A stretch of 64,000 nucleotides of DNA from Pithys albifrons albifrons (GCF_047495875.1 NC_092460.1:33893054-33957053), one strand, 5' to 3'; shown: positions 27,116 through 41,573, counted from the stretch's first letter. Notes: generated by a model from the letters alone, not told the origin. Numbers and translations: made by a program.

Positions 27116-27659
27116 TAAATGAATAAAGAAGTTAGTAAAAATCAGTTAAAGTGAAGTGTTTCAGTGAGGTGCAGCTAAAATACTTCTGCTGGGCTCTTTA
27201 GAAAACAGTAAGTTTTTGTTTCATTAGGGTCTGATTCTACACTACTGGTGCCACCACAATTTTATCTATTACTTAAATGTTGTCAGGAACAACTCCTTAT
27301 CTTCTCCACACTCTCTTAAAATAGGCCAAAATACAGCAAAGCTCATAGACCAGTTACATACCCTAACATCCCATTGGCTGGAACTGTATATTAATGAATT
27401 CCATCTCCACAAAACATAAGATAAAGGATGAGAAGTAAACAAGCTCGAAAAAGATAATGACATGTCTGCCCATGAGTAATTTCTCCAATGATGTTCTTTC
27501 TTCATGTAAAGTTGCAATAACATAAAGTAAAATTAAATATTCCAAACCTCTGTTTGAACTTAAGCATTAGCCCAAAAAAGGAAGAAAAATGGATCAGGAT
27601 CAGTGAGTTATTTTGTCTAGGAGAGCAGCTTCAGTGAATATCCAGTGACTTGGTCCTAT

Positions 27660-27800
27660 GAGAAATAATAATCCCTAAGGCTTTTTACTTAGGGCTTATT
27701 ACATACGCATAATGAGCTGTAAGGGCTTAAATACCACTATGGAGCTGTTGCAGGCTTTTATGAGAATACACCATCACCTATTCTGCTATGCCTTTTTAAA
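27660..27800. promoter_or_regulatory. Weak candidate conserved element
   Basis: Short repeat-free segment with TTACATACGCATAATGAGCT and TTAAATACCACTATGG, about 1 kb downstream of the SOX5 exon. The call rests on composition only. Confidence 0.2.
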
Positions 27801-28585
27801 AGCCTTCAAATATGCAGGTCCATTCATTATCTTCACTTAAAGTGAAATTGTCAGTGCCCTTGTCAAAGGGGGAGGATGAACAGAAAAGTTACAGTCAATT
27901 TGTAAACAGGCAAGAGCTGTGCAAGCGTGTTCACAATAAGCAGCTTTGTGAAGGTGCCTCAGTCCTGGGGTTTCAATGCCCTTCCCTACACCTTTCAATC
28001 TTTCTAAAAATGTATCACAGTACTCCCTGTGAAGGGCCCATGTTACAACAGTGACACTACCATACTGGTGAGGAACATGGCACGGCTTTTTGCTCTTTCT
28101 GTCTCCTTTTAAGATACAACCAGTTCTGGACTTCAAGTGAGCTGCTAACTGTAATGAATTAAGTGCTCAGTGTCATTTCTAGAGTGCTCAAAAAGATGGT
28201 AATTCATAAGTGACGAAATAGTATGCTGATTTAATTCCACAAGTAAATTTTCTTGTATGTATCTTTGGCATGTGAATTACACAATAAACATGGATTTTTA
28301 AAACCATGAAAATTCAAAGTTTCTTTTTCTATGCTTTATACAGATTCCTGCTTTACTATTCCATAAACTTGGCATTGGGGTGACATTTTCAGACACCATG
28401 CCAAACGTGACTCTCACTTGGAGTGTTCCAAAACCACTTACTGTTTGCTGAACACATACACTGCAAACCCACATCACCACAGCAAACAAATTTTAGCGCC
28501 CTAAATGCCATCAGGCAAAGGTGAGGAGAAATCTGCACTGCAAATGATTTAGCATTTGTAGTGGAGGGTAAAGGCAGTGCAGCTA

Positions 28586-29032
<447 letters not shown>

Positions 29033-29149
29033 TTAGGGGCCATTGTAACAGAAATGCCTTTTTTGTGCTGGCAGAGAGCAGGAAACCATCCAAATACCAC
29101 TGCAAAGCATACACAATTGGGAACAATGGCCAAGCAGGTAGCAACAGAA

Positions 29150-29380
29150 CAGTGGCTTGTTTGTTGTGAGAATAATGCATTAATATAGCACTCTCTTTTA
29201 TTCTAGCTTCTTAGACATGAACATTCACCTAAGACTGCATAATGAAATGAAATTCCTTTAAAAAAATACCCATCTGGTTTTGCATTTGCAAGAGACTGTA
29301 AGAAGATAGAATGTCTCCCGATTAAAGCTATTGTCAACTCAGCTTTTAAGGAATAATCAATTTTGTGTCATTATCAACCA
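29150..29380. promoter_or_regulatory. Candidate conserved intronic element upstream of the exon
   Basis: About 200 bp upstream of the exon's acceptor in SOX5 sense. Repeat-free, with GTCTCCCGATTAAAGCTATT, GGAATAATCAATTTTGTGTC and ATTATCAACC. Could be an enhancer or a splicing-regulatory element. Confidence 0.32.
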
Positions 29381-30504
29381 TAACTGATAAAAAATAAAGC
29401 AAAATAAAATACAATACAATAAAACAACTTGCTAGCAAGCCAAACTGTGTTTATAAAACTTCACTCATGCGAACAGTCTTATAGTCATGTTGCAAGAACC
29501 TTTTCAGGTACACCGATCTGGTAGAGTTAAGCAATTAAATATTTGGACATTAATAACCTCAGCTCTTTGACAACACAAATTCATGGATGTGATAACTGAA
29601 TGAAGATTTGCTATCAAATCTTCCTACTTGTATCTTAAATACATGTAAACTTAATTTATATCCGTAACTATATAAAGCAGGATACAAAGGGAAGATACAC
29701 AGAGCATACATTGTAAAAATCACACAAAATCTTGACTTAAAATTCAGGCCCACATTCTGAATTTCTTGAGACTGTCTGATAACACAGTGTATATCTTCAA
29801 CTTTTAGAAAAGACTGAAAGAAGTTTATGTCATTGGAAAATCCAGGTTTCATCCAAACCAAGTACTACTGAAAATCTTACAGGACAATTTGAACCCAGAA
29901 TGCTTCCAGCTTGGTCTTAAAAACAGAGGGGTGCAGTGAAGTGCTAAAATACAGACGGCTTGAGGGATTAATTACAGCAACACTGTTCATGAAAATCAGG
30001 GTATGTGCATGGATGGCATAATGGGCCCCTGCACTAGCAGAGGCAACTCTAAGAAAGAGTGGAATGAGAAATAAGAAATCCTACAGGCACAGTGTAAAGA
30101 AGAAAGGAAAGCAAGCTAGGGAAATATTTCACAGAAAAAAAGAAGTTATGAACAAGGAAACTGAAGACTATTGTATGTCAAAGTTGAAAAAACGGGCTGA
30201 AGTAATACTGCTCCTCCTCAAAAATCTCGTATTTATGATTCTAATTACCCCATTTTGATTTTCCACTTCACAGTTAAAGGGCTGCATTTCAAAAGCCCAG
30301 CATCCTCTTGAACCATGCGTGGGGCTGCTGTGAGGTGGAGCATGTCCACACGATTTGGCGTATTGAGCATGAAATGGTTCTTAGCAGCAGTCAACTGGGT
30401 CTGAAAACAAACAGTGACTTTAAACAGCCCTTTGTTAGGTCTTTTTTTCTTTCTAATGATCTCATTTTGAGTTTTGCGCCTCTCAAGCCAAGTTAGATTA
30501 TATA

Positions 30505-30605
30505 CAAAAAAAAAAAAACAACAAAAACCCACAAAACCACACCAACATCCCTCCCCCCAGAAAAACACTCCAACAGGACCACCAAAACCTCAAGACCAAA
30601 AATTC
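30505..30605. repeat. A/C-rich low-complexity tract
   Basis: A13 followed by ACAACAAAAACCCACAAAAC and further A/C-rich sequence including a C6 run. The glycine-, tryptophan- and phenylalanine-rich minus-strand ORF here reflects composition only. Confidence 0.88.
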
Positions 30606-33522
30606 CTACCAGTTGCACATCGCCAGTTCTGAACACCACCTATTGCCTGTGCTTAGAGAAGCAATCTGTATTTTCTATTAATGTTTGACTTAGTCCAACA
30701 GACTAACACTTCATACATCCTACCTGAATTCTGTCTTCTAGGCTTTCCCACCTACGTGTCTGCAGCAAAGCATATGTAGAAAGACAGAGATCAGTTTTCT
30801 ACTAGCCCACTGAATTCAGCATTTTACAGCTATGTTTGACGTGACAGATCTCCAGCTTTTCTTCTGCAGAAACCTTACAACTCCCTTCTTAAGTTAATGT
30901 GAATTATTCATATTCTGAATTGTACTGCATAGATACACATTTGCTATTGATTTTAAGTTTTTTGGTTACTCATTTCCACGTTGTCTTAATAGATGCCTGG
31001 GTTTTTACAAAATCTCCCTTTCGAAAATCAGCACTAAGCAGTTGTCTCAATTTTGACAAACAAAAAGGGAGGGACACAAAATTATTAGTCAATTATTCCA
31101 CAGTAATGTTCTATACTTTAGAACATTTATATTCAATAAGATGACTGAAAATATTGCAAACTATCTACAAAAGCCTCCACTGCAATTCACTCTGACAATA
31201 AATAACAGAGGATGCTTTGCTTTGTATTAATGATTTGGGTTTTACACTATATACTCAAATTGTGTTGAAAACTCCTACTGATGTTAACCCAGAATAACCC
31301 AGATTCTGTGACATTACTTCACAAGGAGAGTTTGACTATCACACAGAAATAAAGCTCTTCTGGTAACTTTGTAAGTAAATATAGTTTCATCTGCTGTGGT
31401 TGAGCTAAACGCTGCAGATCCTCATCTTCTCCTTGTCACTGTATCCAAAAGAAATAAAATAAAAACAGGCAAGGAAAGCTGAAGAGGGGTCCACCTCCAT
31501 GCCCTCACAATAACTGAGATTGTTATGCTTTTGATCTAAACCAAAAACCTAGAGGTTGGATTGTAGGCCAAACTAAAGTCATACTAGAGGAGGAAGAAGA
31601 AACTTTTTCCTTCACTTCTAGAAGATCTACTTTAAAATACAAGCCATCTGCCCATCACCATCCTAGAAGGCTAACAAATTGCTAAAATGGCTAAGGCAGC
31701 AAAGTTGAGGCTCTAATGCAAGTTAGGTATTCCAAGTGACTAGGACACTCAAAGAAATGGATGCTTTCTGTCCACAGCCAACGTGAGTCAGAAAAACCTA
31801 ACAGTTTCCCAGAAATTTCATACTCCTTACTCTCTTATCTGTGAAATTTCCACAAGAGACTGGAAGATTTAAATAAATAAATGAATAAATCCATATCTAC
31901 ATCTGGAAGTGTCTTCCAAAAGAACAGTAACTATCAAAGACCAGTACCAAAGGATCAAATCTCTGATAGGTTCACAAGCAAAAAAAACATGATACAAGGG
32001 AAATCCATTCACAAACAGGCTTTCATTATTTCTACAGTTTTACTGGTCCACTTTCTGACTTTGAAATGCTCCCACAGCACATATCCCTAAATTCTGTTCT
32101 TTTCATATACCTGCATTCTCCTACTGAGCTTATACAAGGTCTTACCCTATTCTGCATCTAAGGTGCAACTAGAATTCCCATTTTAAGCAATAAGGAAAGG
32201 AAAATGGATATTTTCTGAGTAACAAAATTATCTGAAACTGAGCTCTTTTAAACAGATCTAGGTTTAATGAAGTACTGGAATTATCCCATCTTAGCAAAGG
32301 AGTGCAAATATCTTGGATCTACCCTCGGTGATAGCACACAGTTTACAACCCACACAACTTGAGGATCTTTTCCCCAAACTAGTTCAAACGCAGAAGGGTT
32401 TTCAATTACACCACTCTGAAAGCAGATTTACAATGGAAGAGGAAACATCAGTTCCTCAAACATCAATTTATGCATAGGATTAGTGATCCCCAATAAAACT
32501 CCAAGATATAACTCAAGAAAGTAGCAATACAATGAATCAGATTCTCAACGTAAAAGGCGTCACTGCAGATGAAATCTGTTGCAACTTCAGACTTGCAAAA
32601 AGAGTTGCATGTTTCACTGCTGTTAATCATTTCTACTGAACAAAAATAGCTAAGTAGTCATTTTTTACACAACCTAAATCTGCAAATTTCTGACACAGTG
32701 GGACACAGGCAGTACCCAGTCCACTATACAGACACACTGGAATTGTGAAATGTATCCTCACACCTGATTTCTGTCGGCAGTTAGGATGAAACCAAAGATC
32801 TGCTTTTGGCCACAAATTCAAATATGACACTTTCCTGTAAAGAGACTCTTATTTCTGTTTTCAGAAAGGCTTCTTAATATGCAGAAATTGCAGTAGAAAA
32901 ACAAGTCTTTTGTTAAATTTTAATTAAAAAATGCTTTTTCTGGTAAAACGAATGTTGAGTTTTGGGGTTTTTTTTCAGGGAAGAAAAGTCTCACTCTTCT
33001 AACTCACTCTTATCCAACAAATATTTTATGTGATTCATGTTACAATAGTTTCTCCACATATTTCTTTACCCTCCTTCAATTTATAAGACTTTTTGTAGGC
33101 TTAAACTGACACCCTGTGTCTACTGATCTCAGTGGTTTTGGACTGACTTCAGCGTGGCTGGATTTTCCCACTGGAGAGAGTAAGAGCTACACTACTCCAC
33201 GTGAATTGTTTCCTCGTGCCATCTACAAGTTCCATCCAAACAATTTCAGGCTACTAAAAATTACTTTTCTGCTTGTTTGTTTTTCCCCTTGAATTCAGTG
33301 TCTCACAAAAGTGATCTTTCCGCAGCTCTATTTTTTTTATTGTTGTTATTTTAACAGAAACTCATTTAAGTGTCCTCCACTCCATTTCCATTTGTTCATT
33401 GGTTTCAGTTCATTTCATACGTGATTGTATACCCAAAACAATTCTAAAGTGGTATCCTGTATTCAAGGAGATAGTGCCCTCTAGCACACAACCAGCATCC
33501 CTTCCAATTTGATTGTTCATGC

Positions 33523-33545
33523 CATAAAATTTCATAAATTTTATG
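33523..33545. other. 10-bp AT-rich inverted repeat, 3-nt loop
   Basis: CATAAAATTT, CAT, AAATTTTATG. Perfect arms, but AT-rich, so chance is likely. Confidence 0.75.
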
Positions 33546-33689
33546 TCATAAAACTCTAATCTTGTTACATTGAGCAAAATACCTTTGAAACATTTCATAT
33601 ACCCACAAAAGCTTTTGGAGAAGTGGCTTATCCATGTCTTCCAAAGTGACAAACACAGATGTGTCAAGAGAAAAAGATATGAGGCCATA

Positions 33690-33970
33690 AATCTTAACTT
33701 GTTGGGAGTTAATTAAGGGATTCATCAATCATTACACAGCTCACCCCATATATACACAGGCAAAATCTCGTCAGCTGCCGCAACCAACAGCAATCTACAG
33801 GTTAAAAACTCCTAAAGTCCCTCTGTTCTGACTATTTATAAATGAATTTGTATAATCTAGCATTAAGACCTGTAATTATAAAACAGCATTAAAACAGGCC
33901 TGCATAGTTATGGATAATTATAGTTGGTACACTTTTTAAAGAAATAAAAAGCTTTTCCATTCAAACACAG
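33690..33970. promoter_or_regulatory. Candidate conserved noncoding element
   Basis: Homeodomain-rich and repeat-free: GAGTTAATTAAGGG, TTCATCAATCATTAC, ATTTATAAATGAATTTG, CCTGTAATTATAAAACAG and GGATAATTATAG, with CpGs in CTCGTCAGCTGCCGC. Confidence 0.4.
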
Positions 33971-34639
33971 GCTTTGCTTTTCTGACAGCTCCAAGTCCAC
34001 AGGATGTAGAGAGATGATTTAAATTGTTATGTCAAAATTTTGACTGTGCAAGACTTTCTTTTTTTCCCTTATCAAGAGAGGCATTGTTGTTTTCTCCCCA
34101 TAACCAGGCGTGACAGTGCCTGACTGGAGTCGCATAGCCAGTTTCTGAATCGGCATGAAAATATTCACCTCTTGAGTTTCTCTGGCAGCTCCAAACTAAG
34201 GCTTTCTCATGGGTAGAGTTTAAATCTCTCGGCCCCATACGGAGACGGGCACAGAGCTGCCTTGGGAAGAGATACATGAGGACGAGGAGCATATCAGCAG
34301 CAGTGTGGAGGGTCATTCCAGCTGCCAACAGCACCAGGAATTTGCTCTTTAACACGGCTCAAGTCCAAACCAAATGCTATACGCTAAACTAGTCCCAGGA
34401 ACGTCAATGGAATTCAATCTGACTCTCCTCCTCATCTGCAGGGATATTTCTCTCCAATCACAGTACATGCTGGAAATCTGCAGACTGCTTTTCCACAGGA
34501 AATAATTATGATTACAGACAGCAGCAATACTACACACAACTGATGTATGAGTATACACATGCACATGTATAGATGCATGAATACAAGCTTATCCCCAATG
34601 TCAGCAATGCATCTACCTCATCTCTGATCACATTTAGCA

Positions 34640-34880
34640 CTAATAAAATGGCTCATAATCCCAGGTTTGGTTAAGCTATGATCTCTCCTTACACACAGCT
34701 CAGGCAAGAGGCGCCAGTTAACACTAATGACTGTCTTCATTCCATTTTGGCCTCAAATTAATTCATTATTTATGTACACTGAATAACTAGTACCTTTAAA
34801 AAAACCCAACTCTGTTCATTTTGACAGGATTACTTGTGTAATAAGGTATTACTCAACATGAGTAAGGGTGGCAGACTCCC
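34640..34880. promoter_or_regulatory. Candidate conserved noncoding element
   Basis: AGGCGCCAGTTAACACTAAT, CAAATTAATTCATTATTTAT and GTAATAAGGTATTACTCAAC in a repeat-free block. Confidence 0.36.
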
Positions 34881-37800
34881 ACACTCTGTCCCACTGGGAA
34901 CTGCAAGCCCGACTTGTTTCTACACATACCGCTAAAAACAGACTTCACTTGGCAATATCTCTGAGTCATTTACAGCCTGGTTTGGAATTCTTCACTGAAG
35001 TAATTTTACAATTTAAGAAAAAAAAAAGGAAAAAAATTACCAAAAGAAGCAAAACTCTCTAATCTGTTAATCAATAAAAACTGTGCATGAAACGTGCTCT
35101 CATCTGTCACTCACACTGAGATGGAATGATCTGTTCATTATTACTTTCTAAGAGCATATCAATCAGCCATCTTTTAAAATGCACATATGCTACAAGTAAG
35201 TTGTGTTATTCAAAAAGGATTTTGGTGAACAAGACACTTCTGCTAAAACAAATCAAGATCACTATGGCATAACCTGTGTAATATTTCTGTGGAGTTCCCT
35301 ATTATTATAAGTGCCATAAGTAATTCTATTGTTAAGGCCATCCATTAATTTCCACTTCATTCAGCTCACTTTCTCCCTCCTGCTTTCCAGATTTCCTCCC
35401 TGTAGAGGATAACATTAACAATTTTTGATAGTCCTACAGCTTACAGGATTCTGAATACAAAATACGCAGGGAATATCCTATCCCAAATTTATTTTAAAGT
35501 TTCCGTTTTGAAGTATAGTATAGAATCAGCAGCTTGGCCAATAAACCTGATGTTCTACATAATGGGAAAACTGATTTTTGAGACAAGGTACTGTTCAAAA
35601 TTCCAGTGGTTAATGGTTTCATTTTGACAAGTTTGGAAACTCTCAAACAATACAGTTGTTACAAGTGTCTTTCAAGAAAACGTTAACCTTTTTATTACAA
35701 AAATAAGAAAATCCCAAACAAATAATACCTTATACAAACTATCCTCTCAACTAAAATTTTACCTCCATTTTCTTGCATTTGCAAGGAATTTATGCATGAA
35801 AAATTACTGCAAAATTAAGTCTAGTAAAAATCTGTAGTGAAAAAAGTTCACATTGAACATTCTCAACATGCATTTACACTAAGGTTTTCACTGACTTTTC
35901 AAAGCAGGCGGCAGGGAAAGACTGTGCATGACCAAGTTTATTTAAATACTGTAGCCTGAAACAAACCAATCTTCAACAAAAACAGAAATTGTAAGGTCAT
36001 GAAGGAACTCCTTATTAAGATACTATATTCTATTACTGCAAAGAAAATTACCTAATTCTTTTGTAGAACTCACACAGGACTTTTCATTACTGTCCCTGTT
36101 TTGCACAGTAATTAGTACCTGTTAGGCAGGAACATTTAGCAATTTACTCAAGAGATACATTCAAAATCAGCTTTAGCATGAGAACCTGTACACTGTTTTT
36201 GTTTGGTACTTGTCAACCATCAACCTTTTGTTTTTATCTAGTCTGTATGTCAACTAAAACCCAAAAATCTAGTGGTGTGATTAAAAACCAGGAACTACAG
36301 GAGGAGATTTTACTTGCTGAAAAGTCTGTCTCTAAGAAATGAAACATCAAACCCTGGATTTTGTGAGAACTTCTTATAACCAGAAGAGGCCCACAGTGAA
36401 AAATCTGGTTACGGTACTGGCAACATACAACTGTAATGGTGCAGTGTCAAAGACGATGAGCATCTATCAGCACAAACTCTGAAACAGCAGGATGCAGTCA
36501 TTGTTGATGTTTCAAGTAAACTGAGCCCGATCACTGGCTTCTTTCATGCAAAAGACTCTGCTTGGATGATTTTGAATTAAATCCACAAGCTCATTTATTT
36601 TCCAGTGCATCCTCAAATTAACTCTGGCTTCCTTTACCCCACCCCCCAACCTTTCAGAAATGTACCTCCCCCCCTGCTCTTTAACTCCTCATACATCTTG
36701 CTTTTTTTTAATTACTATTTAAAATTTCTTCTCATGTCACCACAAAAATAGCAGTTTTGCTTTAATTTTCATGTAAAGTTTTAGGAAATGCTCACTGCTG
36801 AAAGCACTATCTCAATCACTGTGACATTAGGTAATCATCACTCTTCTGCTTGCTGAACTACAAAGAGGATCTAGTCAAATAATTAGAGATTTGAGGCCTT
36901 AAAAATTCACTGTACAAACTAATACTTGAAAACTATGGAAGTCAGTCATCCTCCAGACGCTGAGTGGGAGAGCTGTGCTGCACGCTACAAGGAATCCATA
37001 CATCACACACAGACGTGCATACCCAATTTCCATTGACATTGAGTGAAAGCAAGGCAAGGAGTTGAAAAAGCTTTAAAATTATGACATCTATGAATGACTA
37101 ACTTATTATAAAGAAATGTGAGGAAGCATGGGCTCATTCTGAAAGGTTAGCTAATATCAAAACTTTTGCAGTTTTAGGAGTTTATTCATTTGCAGTCTTT
37201 GTCTAATCAAGTTGACATAAATTTTTCTTTAAGCATTGTTAAATGATGAACTAGTTTCAGTAGATTCAACATTCATAATAAGAATTCTCTTCCAAAAGAC
37301 ACCCATATTTCAGCATGAGAAGCCATTCTTTTGATTGAGAACTCACAGCTTTTCCCACTCTTCCATCACACCGTTGCTCAGTAACGTGAGTGCCAAAGAA
37401 AGAGCTACTGAGCTTCAAGCCCCCTTCTCCTTTCCCCTATCCTTCTTTACCTAAATTTAGAACTCAAGAAATGGAATTTTAACTAGTTTTTTAAACAACA
37501 TTCCCTCACCAGAGATCATGTGTAATTGCAAACAAACCAGAAACAAGAAAATTTTAAAAAGTCTTTTTTCCCCCCACTTCACTCTCAAATTCTCTATACC
37601 TGACTTCAAAATAGTAAATTGTTATGGCATGTATGTTTGCTTCTATAAACGTACATATACTTGCACTTATAATTTTCAATATACCCACTAATATTTACAT
37701 AGCGTAACTACAGTATCATTCTACCATTATTATAGAACTTTTGCTCCCACCATCACTCACATCCACATTTGTACCATGTCTATCACTTGACAAAAAAAAT

Positions 37801-38989
37801 GCAAAAAGACCATGAAAACACATAAGCACATACATCCATATGTATCCTGTATGTTTCTTGGTAAAACTGATCATGCTGATAAAGTAGGAATGCATATCCA
37901 CTGATAGAATGAACCTGCACTGCTGAAATACTGGGTCTCTAAACAACTTTAGGGGGAGCAGAACTGGGGCATCAGAGAACCCATGTGTACCTTCAAGAAT
38001 TACAGGCACAGTGAAATGGTTTTTGCATCTCTGTGTGTGTAGTATGTGTGGGTATGAAAAAAATATGCTTAAGCAGAGCAAAGTCTTTAATAGATGTAAA
38101 CATTTTCTTTCCAACAGGTTAATTCCAGCTGCCCAGAATTTTTATTATTTTTTTTGTTCACATGCATGTGTGTGCTCCTCCTTTTTTGGAGGATTTATAC
38201 ATGACAGGTGCATTCTTGGCCCAGGAACAAATAATCCTGGAAAGCCTGACAAAGAAAAATCAAACTGAACTTGAAGATAAAATTACAGGAAATACATACA
38301 TTATTGCCTTTCCATTATGCTAAAAAAATAACATCACAAAAAATTTTGAACATTTATAATGTGTAAGCAATTTGAGGTAGAATTTTCAAAGCTGAAAAGA
38401 GATTGTTCCAAAGCCCAGATGTTGCCTTTCAGAAACTACTGAAAATTGCTGCCACTGAAAATTACTCTGAAATACAAATAGAGTAAAACAAAATTGTTTA
38501 AGTGAAAATAATTTTACTCAGATATTCTGATATTCCAAAAGAGAAAGTGAACTTTTTTGAAGTGTTCAGGCAGTTTTGCTCTCCCATCTCCTACTTCAGA
38601 GTCATGCCATCTCTGTTCCAACAGAGGACTGCAAGAGGGATAAAACAGGAACAGTTTATGATGTGAGGGCTCCTGCCTCACTCACTGAGCATATTGTACT
38701 GTGAAGTCTTCTTCAGTTCTCAAATGACACTGGCACTGTTTTCCCAGTTTTTATCCATAAAAACAAGAATTAAAAACTACATTAAGAAATGTGTGGAGCA
38801 ATCACTGCCACACACACGACCCTTCACTCGCAGCAGTGTTGTACAAGCCCCCTTCATGTCTTTCTGATTCCTGAACATCCATGTTCACTTTACATCATTA
38901 CTGAACTCTTTTCAGAACTGCTGCTTGCACTGACTAACATGCTTCCTCATGGAGGCAAGTGAAATCGCTTCCACAGTCTAAAAGCCTAT

Positions 38990-39130
38990 TTTTTCTTTAT
39001 CTGATTCTGAGAAATGCCTGTCAAATTGCAACAGAAAAAACAATCATAACCAGCTGATAATTATCCAGCTTAACAAACAATAACCCTAGATGCTGCTGGA
39101 GCTATTAGGTAAGAAAAATACAGCTATTAG
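38990..39130. promoter_or_regulatory. Candidate element with paired SOX-type sites
   Basis: AACAAT occurs at 39039-39044 and again, in the same orientation, at 39076-39081. Between them are a CAGCTG E-box (39051-39056) and TAATTATCC. SOXD proteins dimerise and favour paired sites; binding here is conjecture. Confidence 0.25.
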
Positions 39131-41269
39131 TCATATAACACATGTATATCCTTGCACAAAGGAATTCATATTGGCATGCAATGTAAAGACAAATCCACAA
39201 ACAGTAAAATGAGACACCATTCTAAACAGACAACATACCTTGAGAACCATAAGAAGTCTCAAATTTTACTTCAGACAGGCTGTGGTGGCAGGTACGGAAA
39301 CACCGTTGCAAAAATAGATGTCTACTTTAAAAAGTACTACTTTTGGGAATTGGGGAGTGGGGTAGAAAGGAGAAAACCCCTGAAACAAGTATCCTTCCCT
39401 CCAGGAAAACTCAGAGGAGAACTGCCATTCACCCTTCCACAGGTACTTTGTCTACCATCATGTCTCTTGTACAACAGCAATCCCATCCAGCCCCACAGTG
39501 ACCCAGCTGTATAAACCAATGCTGTCAAAGAACACAGTTAAGGGATGGATAAAACAGGGAGGGGTGTATAACATGCTGACCACTAACTGAGCTTGCAAGG
39601 ATAAAGAAGCCTTGATGGGGAGAAGTAATCATCCATTGTGTTTGTTTATTTTACCTCCTCCACCACATACTGGATCCTTTTTTGTTTTTTCCATTACCAA
39701 AACCATCCCCCACTGAGAGGCCTTTGTGATCTAAAAGGGGCAGAGCCCCTCTTTCTTAACACTGGCAAGTTTATGTAGGAAGATTCATTCAAACATCTTC
39801 AAATAAACATTTGACTCTTCCCCTACATCACACTGTCCACATACTGCCTTCAAACAGACTTAGAAATCACCACTAAAATGCTCTTGCCTAGAACTGTTTT
39901 TACTGAGATGTATTAAAACAATTTAACAGTCTCAGGCACATACTGCCATGGAAGTCCAACCTCAGATGAGAGCTACAGTCTTCTGAAAAAAATAAATATA
40001 CATTACAGTAAAGTAAATCTGGCTGCTATTGCCATAACAAGTGGTATAATAGCTTTCTTGAAAAGACTTCTTCCATCAAGAACCTTCTCCCTGCTTGGGA
40101 TACACCTAATTATATTATAAGTGAATCTGAATCCAGATGTTCAGACCTAAAACGTGTGTCATGAGTATTACAAGGAAAATGACCGCTGCACAGAGAAGGA
40201 GGCATTCAAAGGGCACCTCTCGCCCTGAAGAGAGTGAGGACCTTTGGATTACTTTAGGCATAAGAGGTGTTGGTGTGGAGCATCTTAGACAATTAACTTA
40301 TCTCTTAAATAAAAATAAACAGTCAAATTACTTCATTTCCCACTTCGTTTTTTTCTTCTATGCTTCCCACACATATACCACTTTTTTGTTTTTCTGACTA
40401 CATGGATTTGGCACTGAGAACAATTCAAACATGAATCCCTATAAAAAATAGCCAGGGGGACAGAAAGTCTTCTGATGTATCTAAAGGCAATACTTGAATG
40501 AACATTTCTTTATTGGAAGAGGATGATGAGACACTCCATGTTAATAATCGATTTGAAATAATTAGTCACAATAAACTGGAACACTGAGAAAAAACATGGA
40601 TTTATTTGTATCATACATTAACAAGCACCTCCATATCACAGGCTGATGTTAAGTTATGCTTTCAAGGTTAACAGCCTGAACTGAACACAAAACACAACAA
40701 GAAAAGTCCACTGTCCTGGTTTTTTATTTGAAAAAGGTAGTAAATACCTTTTGAATTGGTAAGGAGTCATCTGGCAAGCTCTAGAGTTGTTTGAATGAAA
40801 GCTAGGATGAAGGTTTGGGTGAGTGAAATACATCACAGAAATTTATTTCTGAAGAATAGCAATGGCCTTTGGCATTGATGATTGCCAAAGAAGCACAAAC
40901 AGTGAAACTATGACCAATTAGTTTACTGAATACCCCCTCTGCCTCAGTATGGACTCTGAAACCAAGACACAACATTAAGAATTCAGAAGATGGCAACTTC
41001 CCATGTGATCACACATAATTTACTGAATCTTTCTGGCTCCTTTTTTCTATTTCTACATTAGAGATAAGAATATTAAACTGCCTTTATAAAACGCTCAGCA
41101 AGCTTTGATTTTCCTTTCTTAAAGAAAACATTCTACTGGTGATCACTGCTTGCATTACTTACTTATACCATTAACTTACCCAATAGCTTTGTACATACTG
41201 ACACATAAGTGAGGGCAAAAATTAAGTTCTCTCCTCAGCTACTGCATTTTGAAACTGCAAAACCAAGTT

Positions 41270-41345
41270 TCACAGAACGACAGAACACTCTGAGTTGGAA
41301 GGGAGGACCCACAAGGATCACCAAGTTCAACTTCTAAGTAAAGTT
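41270..41345 (-). repeat. Short CR1 3'-end fragment, antisense
   Basis: CACAGAACGACAGAACACTC followed by TGAGTTGGAAGGGAGGACCC and ATCACCAAGTTCAACTT matches the start of a reverse-complement CR1 (TCATAGAATCAT... GGTTGGAAGGGACC... ATCAAGTCCAAC). Only the last 70-80 bases are recognisable. A long A/C-rich tract begins about 105 bases further on. Confidence 0.75.
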
Positions 41346-41451
41346 TCTAGAAACAGTCCTGCCAACAGACCCTAATAATAGGGGGGGTTTACCCAATGAC
41401 TATATTTATGCAAAAAACTATTAATATCTCTTTTCTGGACAGTGATAATTT

Positions 41452-41573
41452 AAAAAAAAAAAAAACAAAAAAACAAAAAACCCCAAAAACAACCAAACCC
41501 AACAAACAAATCCAAAAACAAAACGACCCAACAAAAAAAAAAACCCTAAACAAACAAAAAACCCCTAAAACCA
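41452..41573. repeat. A/C-only low-complexity tract
   Basis: Begins with A14 and continues for about 120 bases as A and C almost exclusively, with only a handful of T or G. It is the longest of several similar tracts. ORFs across it (on both strands) are artefacts of this composition. Confidence 0.93.

Noticed and set aside
34032..34355. 107-codon minus-strand ORF with a hydrophobic start, in SOX5 sense
   Set aside because: Some CpG retention nearby, but no good acceptor or donor fits it and the peptide is unfamiliar. At most a conserved noncoding stretch.
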